Shown here one piece after another: positions 34,054-47,130 of a stretch of DNA of 64,000 nt. Numbering within the stretch: the stretch's first letter is position 1; each line of letters begins with the position of its first letter. The stretch covers positions 6,019,001-6,083,000 of the forward strand of contig NC_092674.1 in assembly GCF_964355755.1 (NCBI RefSeq). Direction: 5' to 3'. A program made the translations under genes and the position numbers. This stretch comes from Antedon mediterranea (lineage: Eukaryota; Echinodermata; Crinoidea; Comatulida; Antedonidae). Under the pieces are notes generated by a model, which saw nothing but the letters and a program-made list of their open reading frames with translations, was not told the DNA's origin and ran no database searches.

Positions 34054-36951
34054 ATGGTAAAAACAAATACAACAGGTGTCCGCCGTGGTACTCGGTACAT
34101 GTTCTCAAAAGGCTATAAAGAAAATGGCGTTGAGCATCTTAGTACTTACATGACCCTCTACAAGACTGGCGACTATGTTGATATCAAGGTTTGTTAGCCT
34201 TTTTATTTTAAGCATAAAGTTCCGTCCCCAATCCCCAAAAGGGAACCGAAACATCCATCTCATTACAGTAGAACCTGTGTTTTACGTACCCTAATTTTAC
34301 GTTCCCTGGATTTTATGTACGCTTAAAATAACCGATGACGTCATCATTTTCTTACATTGAGGGCGCAATTTAACAACAACAAACAAAGCCATGGCTGTGT
34401 AAGGAATTCTGCTGTGTGAGACAAGCTACACACGTGCATTCCCCCTACAGCAGCGACTGTTTTTATTGATAGAAAATACAAGAACATTGATATTAAACGC
34501 ACAGGCCGTATATACTGTACTTTTCTAGTAGAGCCTCACATCTTGCTAGGCCTGCTAGCCTGGCCTGAATAGTCTAGGCAAGGCCTAGCTAGTTACCACC
34601 TGCATGCTGTACAGTAAAGTAGGCCTAGGCAAAGACGGTAGCCTTTATAGCTACGATCTCTGCGTATTTGGGGTCAATTTAAGGTCAACCTGGATTTTAC
34701 GAATCTCCTGTTTTACGTACGCCTTTCGATCCCGTACCGTACATAAAATGAAGGTTCTACTGTACTTCCCTCAAGTTGATTTTTACATTGCTTTGCTTGT
34801 TGTGACTTAGGATTGGTGATTCTATCCATGACAAACAACACAAGTTTTTTAAGTACTTAAAAAAAAAAATTGATGTAATATAAATGAAGATTTCAAATTT
34901 TGTGTACTTTTTAATATTGAATGATTTTGAATATTAGGCCAATCTGCTGTACGATACTCTTTTGTTTTCTGTAGGGAAACGGTGCATTTCAGAAAGGTAT
35001 GCCATACAAAGCCTACCATGGTAAGACTGGCCGCATTTACAATATAACACCGCACGCAGTTGGTGTGGTTGTCAACAAACAAATCAAGTAAGTTTATCTG
35101 TGTGCACCAATATTCAAATGAGGGTGGTAAGGATATCAAACTGCACTCAAATTGGTCAAATGAGTTTTTTTTTTCTGGTTTCAAAATGCTAGGTGGAACG
35201 CCTTTAAGCTCCATGTTTACACTATCAAAGTAGATGGACAAAAAAAGTGTGATGTGGCCAAATATGGTAGTGATATGACATCATGTTGTCCATATATGGG
35301 CACATCACTTATGGGATAGAGTTCCAAAGAATTGTATGTTTTGGCAGTACCTTTTATTGCCACAAAAAAAAAAATATACATATATTTAAAAAATGGTAGC
35401 TGGTTAGTTTAGTGGTTATGACAAATAAATGAATTTTGAATTGATAAATAACTATTTGTGATTTTTGTTTGTAGACATCGCATCATTGCAAAGAGAATCA
35501 ATGTACGAGTTGAGCACATCAAGCCATCACAGTGCAGGACTGACTTCTTAAACCGAGTTGCAAAGAACGAGCAGATGAAAAAAGCTGCAAAGGAGACTGG
35601 TGAAAGGTTGAACCTTAGGCGACAGGTAAGAGTTTTTTTCAACTACACGTTCTGTTATAATTTAACTCTAGGCTGTTTAAAACTATCTACATTTTGTGTT
35701 AATATTATAGTCAGTTCCCCATGTCAAAAAAAGTGAATGTGCCAATCATAGAGAAAGTGTAAACATTGTCTATAAAAACCCATGTTGTTAAATTTCTAAA
35801 ATTCATCTTTGACCTCTGACCTTAATTTGAATATTTTTACCCATTACCTAAACTTTAAGTAACAATATTCACCACCACAGAACACTTGCCCTACAAATTA
35901 GAAATATACAAGTCTAAAATGAATAGCACTTAAGTGAAATCCTGAAATATTTATTGACTTAAAGCTCAGGTACAGGCATGAATTTTAAATATAATATCTG
36001 GTTAATTGTACATAAATCAAGACGAGAAAACATGAATTTCCCTTAATATGGTCAAATACAAAATTTGGCAAAATTCTGCCATAAAAACCAGGAAGACTTT
36101 TTTCAGTAGTTAGGTAGTTCAACCTAAAGTAATAACATGTCTGGTGACTCCCTAGAAGGTGAAAAAAGATGGTGGATAAACATTGGATAATTTTTGCTAT
36201 AGCATGAAAATAAAAATCTGAAGTTGAATAAAAATACCAGAAATGTAAAATTCAAATTATATTACCTATATTTTGTCATGTCTGATAACATTTTTTACCA
36301 CACCGTTTATTTTTCATAGCTTTTTAAAATGCTTCTCTATTTACAAAATTTGTGTACAAAAGAATAAAGATTTTACTCTGTAATTTGAACTATCCCCCCC
36401 CCCACCCCACTGATAAGAAAGTGCTTATTTTCAACAAGCTCGTGTAACACAAATAAAATCCCAAAAATTATGAAACTAGGGGAAACTATAGATCGATAAT
36501 TATTGGAATGTATGATCAATAGAAATTTTTTTCCCGTACCTGGCCTTTAAGTAAAATATTTGACTTTGGTGAATACAGCCACAGGCAGTTATATTCAGCC
36601 TGAGTCAACTTAAATATACTCTGGTTTTTTGTTGTTTTTTTAATATTAAATTGTACCTTATTTTTTTATGTTTGGCAGCCCTTGACAAATTTTTGCTTTT
36701 AGGTTTCGCCACTCTTATTTATAATTTTTTATCACAAACTCTGTACAGAAAAAGAAAAATAAATGTTCTGAAATGACAATGCTTTCAGGAACACAAAATT
36801 ATCCCCATCGCATTGCCTACAATATTAGTTAGTTAATATAATTCATTCATTTCTTTCTCAGGCTAAACAACCCAGACCAGCACACTTTGTCACAACAAAG
36901 AACAACCAACCACAACTGGTAGAGCCCATCCCATATGAGTTCATTGCATAA
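34054..36951 (+). CDS. RPL21: 60S ribosomal protein L21 (eL21), complete, 162 aa
   Basis: Structural protein of the large ribosomal subunit. Four coding exons on the plus strand: 34054-34188, 34975-35087, 35475-35625, 36862-36951, total 489 nt, GT-AG with consistent phases. The start is in the sequence AAGATGGTAAAAAC after a splice acceptor at about 34020. Diagnostic stretches are [70 protein letters not shown] and the C-terminus [11 protein letters not shown]. Usual length is 160 residues. An AATAAA polyadenylation signal is at 36998-37003, 47 bp past the stop. A non-coding 5' exon is probable further upstream. Intron 1 carries a CAGTAGAACC element and intron 2 a family-1 MITE. No snoRNA could be supported in its introns. 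Confidence 0.97.
34266..34762. mobile_element. Tc1/mariner-type MITE (CAGTAGAACC ends) in RPL21 intron 1
   Basis: CAGTAGAACCTGTGTTTTAC at the left and its relative inverted at the right (GAAGGTTCTACTG). TA on both flanks. Inner arms repeat TTTTACGTACGC-type text. Confidence 0.75.
35205..35310. mobile_element. Family-1 MITE, right end missing
   Basis: TAAGCTCCATGTTTACACTATC to TATATGGGCACATCACT, in RPL21 intron 2. Confidence 0.7.
35626..36861. other. RPL21: RPL21 intron 3, no feature recognised
   Basis: Searched by eye for C/D and H/ACA snoRNA boxes, common guests of ribosomal-protein introns; none supported. A C-run is at about 36395-36410. Confidence 0.35.
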
Positions 36952-36997
36952 ATGTCTACAGGCTTAAAAATTGTATTTACATTGTAAATCGTCTGAT

Positions 36998-37003
36998 AAT
37001 AAA
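36998..37003 (+). terminator. RPL21: RPL21 polyadenylation signal AATAAA
   Basis: Canonical AATAAA, 47 bp after the RPL21 stop codon, in a short AT-rich 3' UTR as usual for ribosomal-protein genes. Confidence 0.7.
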
Positions 37004-37100
37004 ATCAAATGAAAGACTGAATATTTGTGTTATTTTCCTTTCAAGAAGTATGTAGTTATAGGTTTGGAGTTCTGGGTCCTGGCTGTGATTAAAATGTCTA

Positions 37101-37372
37101 AATCTGCTTTCACATCGCGCGTGGAAAATGGGTTCAGTGGTAAAGCATATCGTTTACAACAAATTCGGACTTGGAATTCGATGCAATGGATCATGAAGCC
37201 ATTTTTTTTCTGAAATTATACGATTTTTTTCTTACCGAACAACAGTGAGCATGAATGGCCTCACTTGACAACAGATAAATAAATTTGTGGTTGATGTGAA
37301 AGCGCACTTAACGCTCACAGTATTTAACTCCAAGCGTCTGACCGAATCTGGGCGCGATGTGAAATCAGCGTT
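37101..37372. mobile_element. Fold-back element, CGCGATGTGAAA ends
   Basis: AATCTGCTTTCACATCGCGC at the left; GGCGCGATGTGAAATCAGCG inverted at the right. It lies between the RPL21 and ETFDH 3' ends. Confidence 0.7.
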
Positions 37373-38024
37373 ATTCACAGATTCCTAAATACATTACAAA
37401 ATGAAAACTTCAATGAAATATAACATACTTTAATTTAACAGATACCAATGACAATCAAATGCTAAATTAATGTGCGAAACCTGATTTAACTGATTTCACA
37501 CCCGTACAGTATAAATATTGCAAAGCATCGGTATATTAAATATATGATAAAGAAATGGAATACATATCCCAGGCATTTCCACTACTGTAATGCACACAAA
37601 TTCAGTCAATCACAATACCCATAAAATTCACAATATTTTAATTAATTTAAAGTCTTAAATGCTCTTAATAGCTCCCTTCTACACCCGCCATACTACCCAA
37701 TTCACCATACTGTATCAACACAAATTCGTACCAGTATCATAGGCAATTATACGGTGTCACATGTGGCACCTGTATTATAATAAGGTTTAGTTTATGGCCT
37801 ATGATAGGCATCACATGTAAACACTGTATCACATTATTTGCCCATGATACTGGAAAGTTATAGATACAGTACCGGGAATAGGTAAGCCATTCACACACTG
37901 TATTGTATCATTAAATTCAATAAGTAACCTTTAACTAATATATTCTGTATCATGGTATAGTCTTCATTATCATTTCTTTACCGATTTAGTAACATCTTCT
38001 TGTTATCTATACATTATATAAATC

Positions 38025-41000
38025 TTACATGCCGCTGTATGCGGGCCCACCACCAGCTTCCGGTACGACCCAGTTGATGTTCTGACTTGGATCTTTTATA
38101 TCGCATGTTTTGCAGTGTACGCAGTTTTGAGCGTTTATTTGTAATCGCATTCCGTCGCCCTCTTCAACCGGTACATACTCGTAAACACCTGAAAAAAGTT
38201 TGTATTAATATATGATTTAATAAATGTTTCGCCAAATATGACATAGACGCTAGGTGCATGCCTTAGTTTATGACGCCATAATCAGAAATATAAAAAGGCC
38301 TGATAGAGTAGGACACCTATTCTGGGGACACTCCTATTAAGTGGACAATAGGGATTCTACTGTATGAAGATGAATAGCATATCTTTACATAATAATTTTG
38401 AGTGAAAACTATACCACAAGACATGGAGTAAACTATTACCAATCGGTTTCAAACGTTGTATTTAATAATATTCAGTCTTTACCTGCCGGGCAAAACCTTT
38501 GTTCTGGTCCGTCATACACGGCAAGATTTCTCTCAACCGGGACATCATCATTCATAAGCGTTAAATGGGCAGGCTGGTTACCCTCATGGTTTGTTCCGCT
38601 CAATGCGACTGAACTTAGTAAGTCGAAGCTGATCTCGCCATCTGGTTTAGGATATTCAATAGGGGTGCATTGTGAGGCTGGTTTTAAGGTCTCGGAATCC
38701 TTATCTAATAAGAAATCAATACAATATTATTATTATTGATATGTATATAGAAGAACCTCGATGAAGGGAGAACTACAGTATCAGGTAAATGCGGGTCTCC
38801 CCTGAAGAGGTTAATTATTGCCAAAAAATGGGCTTGCAAAACAAGGAAGACCAGCACTCATATACATTGATGTACTATAGATAGATACTGGTATGCAGAG
38901 AGAAGAACTAGCTGTCACAATGGCAGATAGGAAATTATGGAGGAATCTAGTCATATAAGTTCTAGTATGTCCCGGACTAAGTAAGTATATTTTCCTTTGT
39001 GAAGCAAAATCAGATGAACAACTCACGTTTATGTTTTAAAGTCCATGGTTCTTTTCCCCTGCCGATGAAATAGAATAGTCCTGTATACATCATGGTCCCT
39101 AGAACTCCAAGAGGTGAGTGAAAGGATGGACGGATGTTCCGTACGGAATACAACTCCTTCCAAATCCAACTACTCTTGATGCGATCTTCATAATCATCAC
39201 AATAAATACCTAATTTCAAGACAACAAATTTGTAAAAAAAAGGGATGATCATTTTACGTGGGTTACATTACAGATGGATGGGGAGACCTTGGAACCCAAC
39301 ACTAGGCCTAGAGGAGCGATCAATCACTGTTTACCCGAGTAAGTGGTCAAGCGGTTAAGACAGTGGAAGTGTAATTATGTAGCCATAACATCGGCAAGGG
39401 TTCGAGGCTCAATTGCTCCATGGTTCTGGTGGTAGAAACTTTACAGTGTACACATCTAGCTCATACAGAATACAGAAATTTATTGGTCCAAAAGGAAATT
39501 CGTTTTGTTGAAAAGCTCTCAAATAATTAATTATAAATATATAAATAGTCATGAATACAAAAATACAAGATCTTATCAAAATATGAATAAACATCAAACA
39601 TAGAAAAAAATATAAAAAATACTATATCGTAACATATAAAAATATAAAAAATATATATATATATATTAGCAGTATTATATACAATTAAAACAAATTACAT
39701 TTTCAATCTATCTTTTAATAGTTGCGTTATATAAATGGCAAGAATTTGGAACAAAAGACTTTCGAAGACGATCATGATCTCCTCTTAGTGGACGTAGCCT
39801 GATACCCGATCTGTTTAAAACATAGTACTTATTTAGTGGGTGTGTGTGGTCATTCATAATCATGTTAACTTTATGTAATACTCTTTTTTCATATGTTTGT
39901 TGAATAGTTGATAGGTCAGAGCCAATAATTTTGTCAGCACGCTTCCTAACTCGTTCTAATTTTACTTTGTTCTCATTTGTAAGACCAAAAAACAACGATA
40001 TTAAACTAATGGTTAAATGTGCCTAGTACATCTTTCGAGACGAGTAGGGGTTACCACGGTGTACTAGAACATCACAGCCACTCATCATCATAACTGGGAC
40101 CTCTGGGAGACCAGTCGGCCAGTGTAAATAAATAACAACAAACATACCTGCTGTTTCTGATGTTAAATTTTCATTGCTGAGTTTGTCAAAGATTGATTCT
40201 GCCGCCAGCATGCCGCTCTTCATTGCGTTATGCGTTCCTTTAATCTTTGGTACGTTCATAAATCCAGGACTGCAACCAACTAATACGCCACCAGGAAACG
40301 CCAACTTGGGAATGGACTGGAGAATAAAATTAATCGGTAAATATACGCTTGATAATTTATATATCAACTGTACAGTCAATTTTCCCACAACTCTCAGAAA
40401 ACATTCCATAAACCAAAACCAACAGTAGAATGCCATTAAGAGGACATCTTCGGGACCCAAAAAAGTAATAGGGGTGTCTGCTCTTTAGGGGTTGGCCGTT
40501 GTGTTTAAGTGGTGCCTCAAAAGGAGGAGTTCCACTGTTTTTTTACAGGGGGAGCAATACAAATAGCAATACAAGAAGAACATGTTAATAATACAATAGG
40601 ATAGGATGAGGACAGTGAATGCACAGACTCACCATTACAAGTACTCGTTGTTGTTGCTGGGATACGACATTATAATAAAAGATATATTAGTTGGTTCTTT
40701 TGTCTTTTATATTTTTTAAGGAAAGCCAAGATATTAGCACTGAAATTTTCAGTATATTGGATAATAAAAGGAATCTGTATCTGTATACAAATAAAATAGA
40801 ACATATTACCTGTAGGCCACCCTCGTTGAGAGCCCTTGCGCCATATGCTATTCTTTTACCGCCTTCAAATGTTGGTTTAATTGCTGGATGATGCTTAAAC
40901 CTCTGAAACTCCTTGTAAGGGCTTAGGTATGGGTTGGTGTAGTCCAAACCAATGACGAAGCCTACCGACACCAAAGGTGAACCTTCATCAAGGTGATATA

Positions 41001-44000
41001 TAAACGAGCCTCCATACGTTTGTATATTCTAATTAAATATGTAAAAAATATTATAATGCAATAAGTATATAAACTAAAGTTACTGTAGATGTTTGTAATA
41101 AGTTTTTGTTTAAAGGTATATAACAGCACAGCCAAAAATGTTTGTTTTGTTTATAGGCAGATTGCCAAGGAGTCTGGAGTTAAGTTGTAAATACAATAGT
41201 TGAATATTATACGGTGTCTCAGTTAAACTATGGAGTGTTAAACACTGTATACAACCTTTCTACAGTATTTTATAATTGATAGCCTTTGGGTATGGAGTGC
41301 CAAACATAATAGGTACAATGTCAAAATTTGTAAATGTATATAATTTTTATTGCACTATGCTGCATCTAATGCTCCGTCTACACTATCAAACTTTTTGTGA
41401 CAAAAAAAGTGTGATGTGCCTAACTATAGTAGTGATATGCCCAAATATGGTAGTGACATTATCATCATGTCCATATATAGGCACATCACATTTTTGTTCT
41501 CCCATAAAGTGTAGAAAAGGATTTAGCAATTGTGGAAATTTGCACATTCTCACAAATATAATTGCATTGCTATAAGCATAATTAAGCTGTTATTAATAAA
41601 CAAAAGTTTTTGTTACCAATGGCCAACCAACAGTGTGTTCAACTTTACCAGGCTCATGTTTAGCTGGATCAATTTCCCATAGCTGAAAAATAAAATAGTT
41701 TATATTGTTTTCTTCTCAAAATTTACGTACTAAGATCATAACAGTACCACAAACTCACATCAAACAGTTCATAATAATAAACAAAAACATTCAAAAAAAA
41801 ATCTTACTTCTTTGATACCAATAGCATATGTCTGAGGATCACAATTTTCCCTTAGATTAAAAGTCTTGTAAAGTTGTTTTGATAGATGTCCATGGCAACC
41901 CTCGCCAAATACAGTTACTTTTGCATGTAGTTCCATACCTCTCTCAAAGTTAGGCTGACAATAAAAGGTCAAAGGTCAACTTTAACAACATAACAATCAT
42001 GGTAGGCACTGTACCAGGTGGGAGGAAAAGAGGAAGAACTAAGAAACACTGGAAAGACAACAACATCAAAGAATGGACCAAACTGACTCACAATAAGACA
42101 CTGAGGGTGGCAGAGGACAGGGCCACATGGAGGAGAGTGGTTAAATCATCTACGGAGCCCCAACAGCCCCTCACTCTCCAAACGGCTAAAGGGTTAAAAT
42201 CAGGTCAAGGTTCACTTTGTTTGTGTATGTTTATCTTAAAGTGATTGAGTAAAGATTTTTTATTAAATCAACATCTAAAATCAAAGTGACACTTCCCATG
42301 AAATTAATAAATATAAAATATATATTTAAAACTACAGTAAAATCAGCCCACATCAAGTGTAGTGTAGACAAGGCTTAATTACCTTAGGTGATCCATCTTT
42401 TGCGATTCCTACATCTGATGTTGCCACACCCTTGACACTCCCATCTTCATGGTATAGAACCTATGATCAATAAAAAAAAAATGTCTGTCAATCTTAACTG
42501 CTGTTGAAAACTATAGCTTGTCTTATTGAAAGGATGCTTTGGAGTGTTTTTCGTTTCTCACTGTTCGATTTATAAAATAATCAATTTTTAAAATGTTATG
42601 ATAGCCCCAATAGTCTATTGGAGTTTCTCTATCAATTTCAAATTGACGTATGATGATTATAGATATATAAAATATTTCTTACCTCACTGGCTGGGTAGCC
42701 AGGGTATATCTCTACTCCAAGCTCTTCCGCCTGTTCACCTAACCACTTCACAACATTTCCAAGTCTGACAATGTAATTACCATGATTGTACATAGGAAGA
42801 CCTAAAATAAGGAAACAGTTAACAGCTATTAGTATCGAAAAGTCTCAAACTCATTATTTGTCTAACCATACTAAAACTCTGTCTACACTATCAAACTATA
42901 TGTGACAATAAAATATGTGATGTGCCCATATATGGACAGGATGATGTCAAATTTGGGAACATCACATTTTTTTGACAAGTTTGATAGTGTGGACAAGGTC
43001 TTAAACATACCTTTCATTATTGGGATTCTAATACTACGTTTCTCTGTTAGAAACAAGAAAACATCTTTCTTTACTTGAGTCTTCATTGGTGCTCCTCGTT
43101 CTTTCCAGTCTGGTATCAATTCATCAAAGGCATGCATCTCTAAACAAGCTCCTGATAAAGTATGGGCACCTAGAAAACATACAAATATATATATAACTGA
43201 ATATCATCGAGCAAAAGCTAGTGGAACTGTAGCTTAGCGTTCAATCACAAGGTCCAGGGTTCGATCTTGAACCTAGATTAGGGTTGTGTTTACGCCCAAT
43301 TGGTTCTACTCCACTGGCTAATCATGGAGTCCTGCCCTAATGAAATTTAGTTTATATAAGCATGATATATTTTATCCCTTCTGTAAGTGGCAAGTTGCTT
43401 GTTGTTGGATGTGTATGAAACAAAACAATTAAGCTATAACCAGAAAATAAAAATTATTGTTTTACTAAATGAATGAGAGCAGCCACACATGAAGCCATAC
43501 ATCACCAGTGCTCCAAATGAAATAAATACAACAAATTAATTTAATTTAGTTAATCATGCACTAACTTATTTTTAAAATACTGCGGTTTGAACAACAATTT
43601 GACCAGGACTGTAAATATTTTTACATCGGTCACTTCTAAACAACACGCAACCACACGTCATACAGTACATTAGTACAATGTTGCTATGTTTAGTGCTACT
43701 ACAATTAGATGGAATATTTAGAGGGTTGGGTTCAATTTTGATTGATTCAGTGAGGTTGATTATTTAGGGGTTACAGTATGTTAAAATAGGAGTACTAGCA
43801 TGCATTTAATTAATGCCTTGTGTGATGCGCATGTGGTACTTTAATGTATATCGTTGTGTGGCATGTAGTGGCGCGTGGTGTTTAGTAGGACCAGTTAACA
43901 AACCTATTTCTGTGGCTTTTTCTACCACACAGACCCTCAAATCATGATTTTTCTCTTGGCTAAGTTGTTTAAGTCTGATAGCTGTTGAAAGTCCCGCTGG

Positions 44001-44995
44001 TCCACCGCCTACAATCAAAACATCGACATCATCCCCAAATCGCTCCATGTCCACATCTAGACAACAAACAAACAAAACTTTTCTTTTAATTTTTAAAAAG
44101 GGGTTACCGGTAATGATTGGATACAGTTAAGTTTGAGGATGTTGCTGGCTTGATATTTCTCAATAAATATGTTCTGTGGTAGTGAGGCCCACATGAGTTG
44201 TGAATTGGATTTGGAAAACTGCATTTGCCTTTATATTTTTCAACTGAACTCTTTCCAACCCTAAATATGTTTGGGAGAGAGAGGCACATTCCACCCCACC
44301 CCATCCCCGCATGAGTTGTGAATTGGATTTGAAAAACAACTGCATTTAATAAAACTTTATTTCACCTTTCCAGCGCTCGTCATTCTCACGTGGTACCACT
44401 GTGTAATGTGTGGTTATTTTATTTTTTGTACTTGAACTCATAGACAGACATCGTGACCCAATTTGATTGAGTAAATGGCCTGAAAAAAGTAAAAAATAAA
44501 ATATTAATTTACAAAAATAAATTACAATCGAATCGAGGGGACATATACTTAATAATAGACCTCTCTCTAGGCTAGGCCTACTAGCCTAAATTACTTTTTT
44601 TTATATTATCATTTTGTCAAAAAAGTATATATTTTTTGAAAATTAAGATCAATTCATGATAGAAACAGTACAGAGTGTCAGAACCCTAGTGCGATTTTCA
44701 TCACAAGGTCAAGGTCCTTAGCTAGGCCTAGCTACATATTAGGCGGCCGCGTAGACAGGTGAAGTAGCCCTCATTTGGTCAGTGACTCACTCACACAGTG
44801 CAGTGTGACAATCGTGAACTTGGCCTACAACTAACCAAAGTGTAAATTACATCATAATATCCTAAACTGGATAATAAATTACACCGATTTACTTTGTGAA
44901 CCAATAATAACGAGTTGTAAATGTTTTTATGTAATAAAGCAAGTTCTAAAATAGGTAAAATAGTAAATTTACGTACCAAAACATTTAGGTTTCAT
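38025..44995 (-). CDS. ETFDH: Electron transfer flavoprotein-ubiquinone oxidoreductase, complete, 603 aa
   Basis: Inner-membrane mitochondrial flavoprotein that passes electrons from ETF to ubiquinone. Thirteen exons on the minus strand: 44977-44995, 44366-44479, 43904-44056, 43011-43169, 42683-42801, 42383-42460, 41808-41954, 41617-41682, 40810-41028, 40148-40316, 39027-39209, 38483-38704, 38025-38188. Sum 1812 nt, all phases agree. After a short Ser/Lys-rich presequence comes the FAD dinucleotide-binding motif [19 protein letters not shown] (about residue 58). Others are [50 protein letters not shown] and [15 protein letters not shown]. The 4Fe-4S cluster cysteines are in RFCPAG (about 547) and NCVHCKTC (about 572, 575, 578). 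The end is GPAYSGM then TAA. Human protein is 617 residues. Convergent with RPL21, divergent from PPEF. Family-1 MITE ends lie within 10 bp of the donors of exons 4 and 6. Confidence 0.97.
39332..40124 (+). mobile_element. SINE (12047 family) split by a LINE
   Basis: Head CGAGTAAGTGGTCAAGCGG and GGGTTCGAGGCTC, body to CATCTAGCTCA at about 39466. The body resumes at about 40020 with CCTAGTACATCTTTCGAGAC to GGGAGACCAGTC. In ETFDH intron 10. Confidence 0.8.
39467..40018 (-). mobile_element. 5'-truncated LINE inside the SINE
   Basis: Minus-strand frame 39708-39995 reads [20 protein letters not shown], then [37 protein letters not shown] and ends in a stop. This is a LINE reverse-transcriptase C-terminus. 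The 3' tail near 39467-39480 is the short repeat TTCTGTATTCTGTA (minus sense). Confidence 0.75.
41369..41524. mobile_element. Family-1 MITE in ETFDH intron
   Basis: GCTCCGTCTACACTATCAAA at the left; two internal units; worn right end AAAGTGTAGAAAAGGATTTAG. Confidence 0.75.
41992..42240 (+). mobile_element. LINE fragment, end of reverse-transcriptase ORF
   Basis: Plus-strand frame 41999-42244 reads [20 protein letters not shown], then [20 protein letters not shown], the usual last segment of one group of LINE endonuclease-reverse transcriptases. In ETFDH intron 6, opposite to the gene. Confidence 0.75.
42356..42378. mobile_element. Family-1 MITE end only
   Basis: GTGTAGTGTAGACAAGGCTTA matches the family right end. 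It stops 5 bp from the ETFDH exon 6 border at 42383. Confidence 0.5.
42873..43003. mobile_element. Family-1 MITE beside an ETFDH donor
   Basis: AAAACTCTGTCTACACTATC and GATAGTGTGGACAAGGTCTTA. The right end is 7 bp from the ETFDH exon 4 border at 43011, so the donor lies almost in the element. Confidence 0.8.
43222..43385 (+). mobile_element. tRNA-derived SINE, third family
   Basis: GGAACTGTAGCTTAGCG (A-box-like) and CCAGGGTTCGATCTTG (B box), then GTTTACGCCCAATTGGTTC and an end in ATATAAGCATG. In ETFDH intron 3. Confidence 0.6.
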
Positions 44996-45006
44996 CACCC
45001 ACTGTA

Positions 45007-45016
45007 GCGCCATCTT
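45007..45016 (-). promoter_or_regulatory. YY1-like motif AAGATGGCGC at ETFDH start
   Basis: On the minus strand AAGATGGCGC lies 11 bp upstream of the ETFDH start codon. This matches the YY1 core AAGATGGCG known near transcription starts of many housekeeping and mitochondrial genes. Function is inferred from position and wording only. Confidence 0.35.
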
Positions 45017-45019
45017 TAG

Positions 45020-46910
45020 TTTGAATTTAGCAACTTTTTAAAGATACGTCGTGTGCGTGATGTATTTTTATTTTTTTAATGTGACCGGGTCGAAACCCGC
45101 ACTAATCAAATGTAGGCGTACCAGCATTGGCAATTTATTTAATTCCTCCATAGGTAAAGCAGGGAAATGTAAAATAAATTTATATTTTATCTCACTGGTA
45201 CAAGTAGCTATTAAATCGGTCGGACATAAATTCAAAGTAAAACAATGTATTAGAATATTTAATGTATATAAAATAAATAAATAAACCTTATTTATATTTT
45301 ATAGATTAATTATACGAAAATTATATAAGAAAACAATATGTATTATTAAAGAAAGAGGTAGCAGATATTATACTACTACTGATCTTAAAATAATATAATA
45401 CTAGAGGCCTTTAAATGCGGATAGCCTATATATAACAGTTAGAATTTAAAACATCTGTTATGCATATATCTGTAAAGAAAAGTTGATATTGAAGTATTAA
45501 GTTTAAGCCATTATTTCCAAAATGTTATATTATAGATCATATTAGCTATATCATATATAATAGAAATACAAGCGCAACCAAATTTTCAAGTTATTTAAGT
45601 CAGCTATGATACGTAACTTTAAAAAAAGTTAGGATAGTGATTGTAGACGCCTTAAAAAAAGATAATGAGTTACCACCTCGGATGTTCGATTTCAATCCTA
45701 AACTGTATTAAGTTAAATTCTAGTTTTTGAAATATCTAAAGGCTGGGTGGAAAGAATCTATTGATCATTACATTACAATAATTATCGATCTATATTTTAC
45801 ACTGTGTTTCATATTTTTATACCTTATACATCAATTATGTATAGGAGGAATAATCAAATAATGACTACACGCAAAAAAGCAAAATTAAAAACTAAATAAA
45901 ACTTGACGGCCTTTCGGTTGATCTTTTTCTTTAAATTACTTTCTTTCAAATAAATACATTTGTTTTTTAATTAATTATTTGTCAAATTTTAATAACTATG
46001 TGTATTTATTAATGTTTCTTCGGATTTTAAGACCAATCAAAATATTAGTAATTTCTTAATAAATTGAGGGCGCCAAACTAACCCAGTTTATTGAGAGTGG
46101 TAGTAGAAGTGTGGTAGTCTCTCTAGTAACAACACGACTGACTAAACATTGGAAGCAGACGACCCAGGCATGTGAAGTTTTTTGAGAATTATATATCTTA
46201 CTGTTGTAAGAAATATAACATAACTATCAGAGTAACAAGGTAAGATCTTGTAATAACTTGTGTTAGTACCGCAGTTAATGTTTGATCAAACCTGGCCCTG
46301 TGGTCGAGCGTCCATGTGTGGTTAAAAGGCCTAATTGTTTTCGCATAGAATTTGATAAATGTAGCCCTGGGGAATTTTGAAGGCAATAGGTTGGAATTAA
46401 CAGTGTTTCATGTGTTAATTGTCGGTTTCTTTTATCGCATTATGTAAACGAGTGACATTATTAAAGGTTAGTAAACACAGTACTGCAATATATTACAATT
46501 AATAATTATCATGTAGGCTAATGTAATCATATTTTGGAATTTTTAAATAAAATACATATATTCATTTGATTAATTCTTTTTACACCTGTAATTAAATGAT
46601 ATATATATCCTTTTAATTAGCTATTTTTCAAAACAAAATTTAAAGGAAATAAGAATCATTAAATATATATTTTTTTGTTTTAATGATAGAACTCTAAAAA
46701 GTGTCATGTCTTGGTTAATTTAAAATATGTTCATGTCAGTTAATAATAGCTCTGTTACTATCATTGCTTTAGTTTAAATTGTGTAGTTTGTATTTGAATT
46801 GATTGATTTGATTCCAAAGGTGAAGCATCCAAATAAATAAATAAAATAAATATGTACTTTATATATTTATTTACTTTATTTGTAGCAATAAAATGGGCAA
46901 AATATAAAGT
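45020..46910. other. ETFDH/PPEF intergenic, AT-rich
   Basis: No exon recognised. The PPEF transcription start may be near 46080-46240, where a less AT-rich stretch ends in a strong donor-like CAAG|GTAAGA. Confidence 0.35.
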
Positions 46911-46914
46911 AACA

Positions 46915-47130
46915 ACAGTTAAAAATGTATTGTCTGCCAAAAACATGAAAAATGAATATATAATAATACTTGAATAGGTCAAGTTAATCACTTTAGTATA
47001 ACAAAAAATAAATAAAATAAAATTACAAAATAAATCGTTAAATCCAACCATAAACCCATTGGCTGGCTGCCAATTTGACTATTTTCGCTTTAAATTACAG
47101 TCTTTTCAGATAAATAAATTTCTCTTCTGA
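46915..47130. mobile_element. Family-2 MITE, worn
   Basis: AAAAACATGAAAAATGAATA, ACTTGAATAGGTCAAG and GGCTGCCAATTTGACTATTT match other family-2 copies. AATAAATAAAATAAATATGT repeats surround it. Confidence 0.55.

Noticed and set aside
35626-36861. snoRNA in RPL21 intron 3
   Set aside because: No paired C/D or H/ACA boxes with a closing stem could be shown by eye.
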